NCBI GenBank assembly: GCA_017997315.1
Contig: JAGOFF010000105.1
Span: 1 to 7,783 of the forward strand
Source of the DNA: Clostridia bacterium
GTDB taxonomy: Bacteria; Bacillota; Clostridia; Saccharofermentanales; UBA5734
DNA: 7,783 nucleotides
Direction: 5' to 3'
Shown: in pieces, positions 1 to 5,897 of the stretch
How positions within the stretch are numbered: position 1 is the first letter of the stretch
Layout: every line of letters starts with the position of its first letter
Notes under the pieces: model-generated
Seen by the model: the letters and a program-made list of their open reading frames with translations, nothing else
Databases searched by the model: none
Told to the model about the DNA's origin: nothing
Made by a program: the position numbers and the translations under genes

Positions 1-942
1 CGCGATGGAGGCGGCGTTGACCCCGTCCAGCACGTCCGACACGATCGGGGACCGGCGCATCCGGTCGATCAGCGGATGGAGCAGCAGCACCAGCAGGAAC
101 GAGGGCAGAAAGATCCCGACGGTCGCAAGGACCGCGCCCGGCACGCCCCGGATCAGATACCCGACAAAGGTCGCGGTCGTGAACACCGGACCTGGAGTGA
201 ACTGCCCGACCGCAACCGCGTCGAGCAGCTGCTGCGTCGAGAGTACCGCATACCGGCCGACGAACTCCGCCCGGAGGAACGCGAGCAGCACGTACCCGCT
301 GCCGTACAGCACCGAGCCGATTTTCAGGAACAGGAGAAACAAGAGCCCGATCGACATCGGGTCGACGACCTGCAGCCGGATGCCGGCCCGCGGCTTGCGC
401 AGGCGGCGCCACCCGAACAGCAGCAGGCCCGCGGCCAGCAGGATCGGGATCTCGCGGACGCCGAGCAGCGAAGCCGCGAGCGCGCCGGCCGCGAGGAGCG
501 CGGCGTCACGCTTCTTGAGGATGGAGCCGCCCAGCCGGCAGAGCGCCTGCACGACCACCGCGAGGACGACCGGCTTGACACCGTCGAGCACATGCGCGAC
601 GGAAGGGATCGAACCGAAACGGACGTACGCGTACGCCAGCGCCAGCACGATCGCCATCGCGGGGAGGATAAAGCTGACTCCGGCCAGCAGCAGCCCGAGC
701 CGGCCGCCGCGCTCCAGCCCGAGGTGGATCGCCATCTCGGTCGAGTTGGGGCCGGGGATGAGGTTGGTGAATCCCAGCAGGTCGATGAATTTTTCCTTGG
801 TGACCCATTTGCGGCGGACGACGATCTCGTCCTCCATCATGGCGATGTGCGCCGCGGGTCCGCCGAAAGCCAGCGCCCCCAGGCGCAGAAAAACCTGGAC
901 GATCTCGAGGTGCCGGTTCGCCATGGGTTGCCGATGATCCAT
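1..942 (-). CDS. chrA: Chromate transporter (CHR/ChrA family), C-terminus cut by window edge
   Basis: Membrane transporter of the CHR superfamily. Characterised members expel chromate, but many homologues have no proven substrate. I translated the reverse strand from ATG at 942; the frame stays open for 314 codons to base 1. CHR proteins of the long, two-domain type have about 390-400 residues, so some 75-85 are missing. Both half-repeats are visible. The first has FGGP at residues 26-29 and LIPGPNSTEM at 61-70. The second has GSGYVL at 214-219 and GQFTPGP at 246-252, followed by a hydrophobic stretch near 268-288. Alternating hydrophobic segments (about 83-108, 120-135, 147-176, 197-222) fit a polytopic membrane protein. 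The chosen start has GGGAGA 6 nt upstream; the next ATG (residue 7) has no ribosome binding site. It lies 40 bp downstream of the small membrane protein gene on the same strand, so co-transcription is likely. The family call is firm; chromate as substrate is only inferred. Confidence 0.93.
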   Translation of the reverse strand, partial: MDHRQPMANRHLEIVQVFLRLGALAFGGPAAHIAMMEDEIVVRRKWVTKEKFIDLLGFTNLIPGPNSTEMAIHLGLERGGRLGLLLAGVSFILPAMAIVLALAYAYVRFGSIPSVAHVLDGVKPVVLAVVVQALCRLGGSILKKRDAALLAAGALAASLLGVREIPILLAAGLLLFGWRRLRKPRAGIRLQVVDPMSIGLLFLLFLKIGSVLYGSGYVLLAFLRAEFVGRYAVLSTQQLLDAVAVGQFTPGPVFTTATFVGYLIRGVPGAVLATVGIFLPSFLLVLLLHPLIDRMRRSPIVSDVLDGVNAASIA

Positions 943-981
943 CCGGATTCTCCCTTCCGTGCCGCTCTCGGGGGATTCCGG
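943..981 (-). promoter_or_regulatory. Possible hairpin sequestering the chrA ribosome binding site
   Basis: In the 40-nt gap before the CHR gene, the reverse-strand RNA has arms at 970-981 and 943-954. Ten of twelve positions form Watson-Crick pairs, with mismatches at 948/976 and 951/973, around a 15-nt loop. The 3' arm contains GGGAGA, the presumed ribosome binding site, and ends directly before the ATG. There is no T-run, so it is not a typical terminator. Melting by ribosomes finishing the upstream gene could couple translation of the two genes. This is a reading of sequence complementarity; no folding energy was calculated. Confidence 0.45.
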
Positions 982-982
982 C

Positions 983-1357
983 TTAGCGGGATATCCCGTA
1001 CAGGAAATAGGACTCGTTGATTTTCGCGGCGATACCGTCGTCGCGGGAATTCAGACGGAACAGCTCGGTTCCGGCCTCCAGAAAGGCGGCATCGCCGTTT
1101 CGGAACCGGTAGTATCCGTTGTGCACATGTTCGGAGACGTTGAACCGGACCTCTCCGATTTTTTCACCGACTTCCGATTGTTCGACGGGAACCCTCACGT
1201 ATTCACTGCGATACAGCTGACCTTCGATTTTTACCATGTCGACCCATTCGATCTCCGCCAAGCCAAATCGATCGATCCGCAAGAAATACCCCAATGCGAC
1301 CAGCAGCGAAACCGCAGCCAGGACAATCGCAGCCGTCCGGATCCCGTTTCTCCTCAT
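983..1357 (-). CDS. Small membrane-anchored protein of unknown function
   Basis: Protein of 124 residues that I cannot assign to a named family. The N-terminus has two arginines and then one hydrophobic segment at about residues 8-26, without a lipobox cysteine. This suggests a single-pass anchor (or uncleaved signal) with the remaining ~95 residues outside the membrane. That domain is polar and rich in beta-prone residues. It contains VGEKIGEVRFNVSEHV at about 63-78 and NGDAAFLEAGTELFRL at 87-102, a pattern I associate loosely with uncharacterised secreted or anchored proteins of Gram-positive bacteria. The frame is open upstream to 1717, but ATG 1357 is preferred: GGGGGTGAG lies about 4 nt upstream, the anchor begins right after it, and the upstream extension overlaps the PadR gene antisense. 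Codon choice looks less GC-rich than in the flanking genes. It is transcribed away from the PadR gene and towards the CHR gene. Confidence 0.72.
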   Translation of the reverse strand: MRRNGIRTAAIVLAAVSLLVALGYFLRIDRFGLAEIEWVDMVKIEGQLYRSEYVRVPVEQSEVGEKIGEVRFNVSEHVHNGYYRFRNGDAAFLEAGTELFRLNSRDDGIAAKINESYFLYGISR

Positions 1358-1438
1358 ATTTCTCACCCCCGTCCATGCCCCTCGACAGATCCTGATTCCA
1401 CAGTACCATTCCGGAACCTTCCTGTGCAGCGGATCGGC

Positions 1439-1467
1439 TTGACGGTTCCATTCGGATGCCGCATCAT
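1439..1467 (+). promoter_or_regulatory. Putative sigma-A-type promoter of the PadR-ABC operon
   Basis: TTGACG at 1439-1444 matches the -35 consensus at five of six positions. A 17-bp spacer separates it from CATCAT at 1462-1467, which matches the -10 consensus at four of six. The expected start point is near 1474, giving a leader of about 85 nt before the PadR ATG. The surrounding DNA is clearly AT-richer than the coding regions. Other TATA-like words at 1473-1478 and 1481-1486 lack a good -35 at the right distance. Confidence 0.5.
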
Positions 1468-1484
1468 CAGGATATACCGTTATA

Positions 1485-1504
1485 GGATTTCGATATCGAT
1501 ATCC
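1485..1504. promoter_or_regulatory. 20-bp imperfect palindrome, candidate PadR operator
   Basis: Bases 1485-1504 form an inverted repeat in which nine of ten pairs match; the only mismatch is 1489/1500. It is built on GGAT...ATCC outer arms and a TCGATATCGA core. A second, perfect 12-bp palindrome (GATATCGATATC, 1492-1503) overlaps it. It lies about 10 bp downstream of the predicted start point and 54 bp before the PadR ATG, a position where a bound dimer would block transcription. PadR regulators commonly bind dyad-symmetric sites in their own promoter region and autoregulate. The assignment to this PadR protein is inferred from position. Confidence 0.45.
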
Positions 1505-1546
1505 GACATCAGAAGACCGTTCCGATGAGGCGTTGTCTGCCGGGCG

Positions 1547-1552
1547 AAAGGA
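1547..1552 (+). promoter_or_regulatory. Ribosome binding site of the PadR gene
   Basis: AAAGGA lies 6 nt before ATG 1559. It fixes the start of the regulator gene; the nearest upstream ATG (1525) is out of frame. Confidence 0.65.
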
Positions 1553-1558
1553 CGAATC

Positions 1559-1870
1559 ATGGAAAGCCGTGTCGTACGCCGCATGTTTTTGGGTTTCATC
1601 CATCTCCACATCCTGCACCATGCCGCGCAGGAACCCGTCTACGGCGCGTGGCTGATCGATGAGCTGGCGCGTCACGGATACGCCTTGAGCGCGGGCACGC
1701 TTTATCCCGTCCTGCATGCGCTGGTCAAGGACGGATTGATCGCGGGCGAGAACCGGACCGTGGACGGCAAGGTGCGCAAATACTATGCGGCCACCGATGC
1801 CGGTCGCGATGCGCTGGCGCGTGCCCGGGAAAAAGCGTACGAGCTGTTCCGGGAAGTGCGCGAGCCGTGA
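1559..1870 (+). CDS. PadR-family transcriptional regulator
   Basis: Winged-helix DNA-binding regulator of 103 residues, the length of the short PadR subfamily that also includes the drug-sensing repressor LmrR. The fold is recognisable along the whole chain. It starts with FIHLHILHHA at 13-22 and VYGAWLIDEL at 27-36. The PadR signature SAGTLYPVLHAL follows at 44-55 (recognition helix), then the wing with GKVRKYYAATDAG at 70-82. A C-terminal helix from about 83 to 102 would serve in dimerisation. It lacks the C-terminal tryptophan with which LmrR stacks drugs. The stop codon overlaps the start of the first ABC gene, so regulator and pump are made from one transcript. The expected role is repression of its own operon at the 1485-1504 palindrome and release by a compound carried by the pump. 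The family is certain; ligand and operator are inferred. Confidence 0.95.
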   Translation: MESRVVRRMFLGFIHLHILHHAAQEPVYGAWLIDELARHGYALSAGTLYPVLHALVKDGLIAGENRTVDGKVRKYYAATDAGRDALARAREKAYELFREVREP

Positions 1871-3615
1871 AGCGGTTCGGGCCGCCCCGCGGACGGGAAA
1901 CCCTGCCCGCCTACCTGTGGAAATACCGGCCGCAGTTCATCGTTTCGTCGGTCGGGGGCATCCTGTACAACACGATGATCGTGCTCGGACCCGTGCTGAT
2001 GGGGCGGCTGATCGACGCCGCCGGCGGAGGAACCGCCCGGCAGGTATGGCTCTCGGCCGCGTACTTTGTCGGGGTTACCGCCTTTTTCCAGTCCGCGCGG
2101 TACGTCAAGCGCTGGTTCATGCGGGACCAGTTCAACCGGGTCGCCTGCGATCTGCGGCAGACGCTGATCGAGCGCACGCTCGGACGTCCGCTGCCCGAGC
2201 TGGAAAAGGAATCGGTCGGGGACCTGATGTCCCGCACGGTCGGGGACATCACGCTGGTGGTCGACACCGTCATGACCACGCTCAACGAAGGCTGGGACAC
2301 CTGGCTGCTGATGGTCTCCTATTTTGTCGCGCTGATGGTCCGGGACTGGAGGATCACGCTCCTCGCCTCGGTCATGGTCCCGGTGACGGTCCTGCTGGCG
2401 CAGAACATGCGGCACATGCTGTACCGGTACTCGATGGATGCGCGCAAGGCCGCGTCGGCCTCCAGCACCGGGCTGCAGCGCTATCTGGACGCGGTTGCGG
2501 TACTGCGGCTTTTCGGGCGCGAGCGGGACGAGGCGGAGAGAATCCGCTCGGCGTATGAGCGTCAGGCGCGGTTCTCCGTCCGGGAGATGCTGCTCCAACA
2601 GGCGATGCTGCCCGTCTATGCCCTGATCGCAGGACTCGGGATCGTCGTGGTCATCGCGCTGGGCGGCCGCGAGGTGACGCGCGGATCCTGGAGCGTCGGG
2701 ACGTTCAACGCGTTTTTGGTGATGTTCGTCGCCTTCTCGGGCCGCACCCGGGTCGCGGCGCGCGTGTTCAACCGGTGGCACGGCGCCCGCGCGGCCTGGA
2801 CACGCGTCCGGGAGAAGATGGACAGGCGCCGCCCGGAGGAGCCGGACGGCGCGGCGCTGGTACGGCCGGACTGCGCGGAGCTGGCGGTCGAGGGACTCTC
2901 GTTCGGCGTGGACGGGACGGAGTTTCTGCGAGACATCACGTTCACCGCCCGGCGGGGCGAGATCATCGGGATCACCGGAGCGGTCGGATCGGGCAAGAGC
3001 CAGCTGGCGCACGCCCTGACCGGCCTGTATCCCTACCGGGGCAGCATCCGGCTGGACGGCCGCGAGCTGCAGGACATCCCCCCGTCCGAGCGGCGCCGGC
3101 GGATCGCGTACGCGGGGCACGAGCAGTTCCTGTTTTCCATGAGCATCCGGGAAAACATCCTGCTGGGGACGGAGGATCCGGAGCCGGACAGCCGGTTGGA
3201 CGATGTGCTCGCCGCGGTCGCGCTGCGCGGCGACCTCGGACGCTTTCCGCAGGGGCTCGACACCCCGGTCGGCGAAAAGGGCGCCCGGGTGTCCGGCGGA
3301 CAGCGCCAACGCATCGCCATGGCGCGGGCGGCGCTTTCTCAGGCTCCGGTCCTGCTGCTCGACGACCCGTTCTCCGCGGTCGACATCGCGACCGAAGAGG
3401 CCATCGTGGAGGGACTGCGGGAGCGGTTCGCCGACCGGATCACGCTGCTTTTCACCCATCGTCTCACCGCGTTCCGGCAGGCGGACCGGGTCCTGGTGCT
3501 GGACCGCGGCCGGATTGTGCAGGCGGGCGCGCATGACGCGCTGGCGGCGCAGCCCGGCCTCTACAAGGACATCTATGACGCCCAGGCGTTTCTGGAGGGG
3601 AACGGCGATGCGTAG
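1867..3615 (+). CDS. ABC exporter half-transporter, subunit with degenerate ATP site
   Basis: Fused membrane and nucleotide-binding subunit of 582 residues, usual for ABC exporters of the multidrug/peptide/lipid type. The membrane domain occupies about 1-315, with hydrophobic segments near 22-46, 58-78, 142-160, 161-180, 248-267 and 275-292. The nucleotide-binding domain follows from about 335. It has Walker A GAVGSGKS (371-378), signature VSGGQ (475-479), Walker B VLLLDD (495-500) and H-loop His531. Two features are non-canonical. Asp500 replaces the catalytic Glu after Walker B. Aligning the AYAGHEQFLF stretch to the usual VPQDPFLF form puts His418 where the Q-loop Gln should be. Such changes mark the degenerate-site partner in heterodimeric exporters (TM287, LmrC, BmrC type). 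The start is GTG, overlapping the PadR stop as GTGA, with only a weak GGGAAG 10 nt upstream, so translation probably depends on coupling. The next in-frame ATG (residue 36) would remove much of the first membrane helix. Substrate unknown. Confidence 0.94.
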   Translation: MKRFGPPRGRETLPAYLWKYRPQFIVSSVGGILYNTMIVLGPVLMGRLIDAAGGGTARQVWLSAAYFVGVTAFFQSARYVKRWFMRDQFNRVACDLRQTLIERTLGRPLPELEKESVGDLMSRTVGDITLVVDTVMTTLNEGWDTWLLMVSYFVALMVRDWRITLLASVMVPVTVLLAQNMRHMLYRYSMDARKAASASSTGLQRYLDAVAVLRLFGRERDEAERIRSAYERQARFSVREMLLQQAMLPVYALIAGLGIVVVIALGGREVTRGSWSVGTFNAFLVMFVAFSGRTRVAARVFNRWHGARAAWTRVREKMDRRRPEEPDGAALVRPDCAELAVEGLSFGVDGTEFLRDITFTARRGEIIGITGAVGSGKSQLAHALTGLYPYRGSIRLDGRELQDIPPSERRRRIAYAGHEQFLFSMSIRENILLGTEDPEPDSRLDDVLAAVALRGDLGRFPQGLDTPVGEKGARVSGGQRQRIAMARAALSQAPVLLLDDPFSAVDIATEEAIVEGLRERFADRITLLFTHRLTAFRQADRVLVLDRGRIVQAGAHDALAAQPGLYKDIYDAQAFLEGNGDA

Positions 3616-5404
3616 GAATCCGGAAGCACATTTTCTCCTCCGCGCGCTGGCCGGGACCGTGCGCCGGAAACCCTGGCACGCCGCCGCGATGCTGGCGGCG
3701 GTCGCGGCGGGTGCGATGCTGGTCGCGGGCCCGTCGCGGATCCTGCGCCGCATTGTGGACGGCCCGCTCGCAGCCGGCGGCGGGGGGCTGTGGGAGATGG
3801 CGCTGCTGTATCTCGGGGCGGTGCTGGCGATCGGGCTGGCGGACCTCGTGCGGGAGTACGGCTCGATGGTTCTCGGCCAGGGTGTCCTGCTCCGGATCCG
3901 CACCCTGATGCTCGAGCGGCTCCCCCTGCTCCCGATGGACCACTACCTCGGCACGCCCGTCGGGGAGACGATGTCGCGGTTCTCGGCGGACATCGACGCG
4001 GTCAACAGCCTGTTCACCGCGGGGCTGATCGGTGCGGCGGCGGACCTGCTCAAGATCGGCGGGCTGCTGCTCGCGCTGTTTGCGCTCTCACCGGCGACCG
4101 GATGGATCGCAGTCGGCGCGGTCCCCCTGATCTACCTCATCTCGGATTTCTTCCGGCGCCGGATCCACGCGCGTCAGAAGGAGGTCCGGGAGCGGGTGTC
4201 GGACATCAACACCGGGATCCAGGAGATCTACTCCGGCCTGAAGGTCATCAAGGTGTTCGGACGGGAACACCGGTTTGCGGAGCGGTTCGAACCGCTGCTG
4301 GAGAAGCACCGGGCCGCCATGAACGCGAACAGCGTGTATGACGCATGGTTCCCCTGCATCCTGCAGACCGTGCGCGCGGCCGTGATCGCGCTGGTCCTGG
4401 TCGCCGGCGCCGGACGGAACGGAACGGCGATTGCGCTCGGGCTGTCGCTGGGTTCGCTTGCGGCCGCGGCGGACCTGCTGATCCGGCTGTTCGATCCGAT
4501 CGAAGCCGCGGCGGGCGAGCTCCTGACCATCCAGCAGGCCATGGCGGGCCTTGCCCGCGTTCGCGCGTTCTTCCGGCTGCCGACCGGGACCGCCGGCAAA
4601 AGAGGATCCGCGGAACCGGGCACATCCTCCGCGGCCGCCGCGGGGACGGACATCGTGCTGACCGACGTCCGTTTCTCCTATAAAAGCGGCACGGAGGTGC
4701 TCGCGGGCGCGTCGCTGCACATTCCCGCCGGCGTCAAGGCCGCGCTCGCGGGCCGCACCGGATCGGGCAAGACCACGCTGCTGCACCTGGCCGCGGGGCT
4801 GTACCCGCCCGCGGGCGGATCGATCCGGATCGGGGGGAGGGACCCCTACCTGCTGGAGCCGGGAGAACGGCGGCGGCTTATCGGGATCGTGCCGCAGACC
4901 GTGGTCGTGTTCAACGGGACCGTCTATGAAAACATCACGCTGCGGGACGACTCGATCTCCCGGGGTCAGGCCCGGCGGGCGCTGGAAACGGTGGGTCTCG
5001 CGGAGGCGGTCGACGCGCTGCCCGAGGGCATGGACTCCCTCCTGGGCGAGGGGGCCGCACGGCTGTCCTACGGCCAGACCCAGCTGCTCTCCCTGGCCCG
5101 GGCGCTGGCCGCGGATCCGCCGGTGCTGCTGCTGGACGAACTGACGTCCGGGCTGGATGCGGTGACCGAGCGCAAGGTGCTGGACGCGGTCCGCGCCTTG
5201 ACAGGCAGCGGCTTGTCCGGCGGCGGAACCAAGACCATCCTGACGGTCAGCCACCGTCTGTCCGGCCTTCTGGACGTGGATACGGTCCACATCATGGAAA
5301 AAGGGCACATCGTCGAAAGCGGGTCTCCCGCGGAACTCTCCGGGCGGGAGGGCTGGTACGCGCGGTACAAGCGGCTCGAAGACCTCGGCTGGAAGATCTC
5401 CTGA
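3608..5404 (+). CDS. ABC exporter half-transporter, subunit with intact catalytic glutamate
   Basis: Partner subunit of 598 residues, membrane domain fused to nucleotide-binding domain. Hydrophobic segments lie near 23-45, 61-82, 134-160, 164-180, 252-270 and 275-296. A short Gly/Ala/Ser-rich linker (about 325-347) precedes the ATPase. This has Walker A GRTGSGKT (382-389), Q-loop Gln430, Walker B VLLLDE with catalytic Glu511, and H-loop His549. The signature is LSYGQ (486-490) instead of LSGGQ, the usual defect of the consensus-Glu partner in heterodimeric exporters. Paired with the preceding protein, its ATP site would use the partner's intact SGGQ and should be the hydrolysing one. The start at 3608 overlaps the upstream stop by 8 bp and has GGAGGGG 7 nt before it. 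The frame extends back to 3203, but that part is an out-of-frame copy of the first ABC gene. Physiological cargo cannot be read from the sequence; drug, peptide or lipid export are all possible. Confidence 0.94.
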   Translation: MRRNPEAHFLLRALAGTVRRKPWHAAAMLAAVAAGAMLVAGPSRILRRIVDGPLAAGGGGLWEMALLYLGAVLAIGLADLVREYGSMVLGQGVLLRIRTLMLERLPLLPMDHYLGTPVGETMSRFSADIDAVNSLFTAGLIGAAADLLKIGGLLLALFALSPATGWIAVGAVPLIYLISDFFRRRIHARQKEVRERVSDINTGIQEIYSGLKVIKVFGREHRFAERFEPLLEKHRAAMNANSVYDAWFPCILQTVRAAVIALVLVAGAGRNGTAIALGLSLGSLAAAADLLIRLFDPIEAAAGELLTIQQAMAGLARVRAFFRLPTGTAGKRGSAEPGTSSAAAAGTDIVLTDVRFSYKSGTEVLAGASLHIPAGVKAALAGRTGSGKTTLLHLAAGLYPPAGGSIRIGGRDPYLLEPGERRRLIGIVPQTVVVFNGTVYENITLRDDSISRGQARRALETVGLAEAVDALPEGMDSLLGEGAARLSYGQTQLLSLARALAADPPVLLLDELTSGLDAVTERKVLDAVRALTGSGLSGGGTKTILTVSHRLSGLLDVDTVHIMEKGHIVESGSPAELSGREGWYARYKRLEDLGWKIS

Positions 5405-5440
5405 CCCGCGTCCCGCTGTCCCGGCCCGGCCGCTCTCGGG

Positions 5441-5446
5441 TATACT
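5441..5446 (+). promoter_or_regulatory. Possible -10 element before the DUF3795 gene
   Basis: TATACT matches five of six bases of the -10 consensus and stands out in a very GC-rich 80-bp gap. No good -35 lies 16-18 bp upstream (the nearest, CTGTCC at 5416-5421, is 19 bp away and matches poorly). If active, transcription would start near 5453, upstream of the chosen start codon, separating this gene from the ABC operon. Confidence 0.3.
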
Positions 5447-5474
5447 GATGCATGATGACGGCAACGCGGAACCG

Positions 5475-5480
5475 GGAGGG
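5475..5480 (+). promoter_or_regulatory. Ribosome binding site selecting start 5485
   Basis: GGAGGG is followed by TGAG and then ATG 5485. The two earlier in-frame ATGs (5452 and 5455) have no purine-rich sequence before them, and the residues they would add are not part of the conserved family region. Confidence 0.6.
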
Positions 5481-5484
5481 TGAG

Positions 5485-5862
5485 ATGGACAAGGAAAAGG
5501 GACTGGCTTACTGCGGACTCGCCTGCTGCCTTTGCGGGGAGAACGCGACGTGCGCGGGCTGCCGGAACGGCGGCTGCGCGGACCGGGAGGGGTGCAGGAA
5601 CCGGAACTGCTGCATGGACAAGGGGTACAGAGGCTGTTGGGAGTGCCCGGATTTCCCGTGCGCGGGCACCATGCTGGATAAAGTCCGGATCCGCGCGTTC
5701 GCGCGCTATATCCGTGAATTCGGGGAGGCGGACATTCTCCGCGCGCTCGGGCGCAACGAGAAAAACGGGATTGTCTACCACCATGCCGGCACGCTGGTCG
5801 GGGACTACGACCGGTTCGACACCGAAGAACGCATCCTCTGGCTGATCCGCACGGGACAATAG
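5485..5862 (+). CDS. Cysteine-rich DUF3795-type protein
   Basis: Small cytoplasmic protein of 125 residues that resembles the DUF3795 family, whose function is not established. The N-terminal half carries 13 cysteines between residues 10 and 59, starting with YCGLACCLC (9-18), then CAGC (23-26), NRNCC (39-43) and CWECPDFPC (51-59). The last block and the opening YCGL are the parts I recognise from the family. The spacing suggests metal binding, perhaps zinc or iron-sulfur, but no ligand set is proven. The C-terminal half (about 62-125) is cysteine-free and predicted helical. There is no signal peptide or membrane segment. The gene lies 80 bp after the ABC operon and 35 bp before the TIM-barrel gene. 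It could be the tail of the former, the head of the latter or a single unit; the TATACT upstream weakly favours its own promoter. Confidence 0.85.
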   Translation: MDKEKGLAYCGLACCLCGENATCAGCRNGGCADREGCRNRNCCMDKGYRGCWECPDFPCAGTMLDKVRIRAFARYIREFGEADILRALGRNEKNGIVYHHAGTLVGDYDRFDTEERILWLIRTGQ

Positions 5863-5881
5863 CGGCGGCGGTACGCCGCCG
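5863..5881 (+). other. GC-rich hairpin between the DUF3795 and TIM-barrel genes
   Basis: A perfect 8-bp stem (CGGCGGCG at 5863-5870 with CGCCGCCG at 5874-5881) closes on a 3-nt loop, GTA. It begins right after the stop codon of the upstream gene. The following bases are GAAAAGGAG, the ribosome binding region of the next gene, so there is no U-tract and intrinsic termination is unlikely. It could stabilise a processed transcript or modulate readthrough. In DNA this GC-rich, chance stems are common, so function is uncertain. Confidence 0.5.
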
Positions 5882-5897
5882 GAAAAGGAGACAAGGC

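Noticed and set aside
987..998. Perfect 12-bp palindrome CGGGATATCCCG
   Set aside because: It lies inside the last codons of the small membrane protein. No link to a promoter or known site is visible, and short palindromes are expected by chance.
5..1020. Two long plus-strand open frames (5-937 and 76-1020)
   Set aside because: Both lie opposite the CHR transporter gene, whose reverse-strand translation shows the family motifs. The plus-strand products are low-complexity and lack ribosome binding sites.
1400..1428. Possible minus-strand promoter for the small membrane protein (TGCACA, 17 bp, TACTGT read on the reverse strand)
   Set aside because: The match is only 4/6 and 3/6. A promoter must exist somewhere upstream of 1357, but I cannot support this one. 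The TTCCGGAA palindrome at 1409-1416 nearby is too short to call an operator.
959..1528. Plus-strand open frame of 189 codons
   Set aside because: It runs antisense to the small membrane protein and into the divergent promoter region. It has no recognisable domain and no good ribosome binding site, while the minus-strand gene has both an RBS and a clean membrane anchor.
1358..1717. 120-codon upstream extension of the small membrane protein
   Set aside because: It would run through the control region and antisense through the PadR gene, and would put the membrane anchor in mid-protein. ATG 1357 has a strong ribosome binding site.
3203..3607. 135-codon upstream extension of the second ABC gene
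   Set aside because: It is the +1-type shadow of the first ABC subunit's ATPase domain. The start at 3608 has GGAGGGG and begins the membrane domain at the normal place.
1783..3903. Very long open frame on the minus strand (about 700 codons) opposite the ABC genes
   Set aside because: It is an antisense shadow caused by high GC third positions: composition is Arg/Pro/Asp/Gln-rich, no domain is recognisable, and the opposite strand encodes clear ABC motifs. The same holds for 4088-5899 and 5805-7601 on the minus strand.
5405..5440. Terminator after the ABC operon
   Set aside because: The stretch is GC-rich but shows no stable stem followed by a T-run, so no intrinsic terminator can be called.
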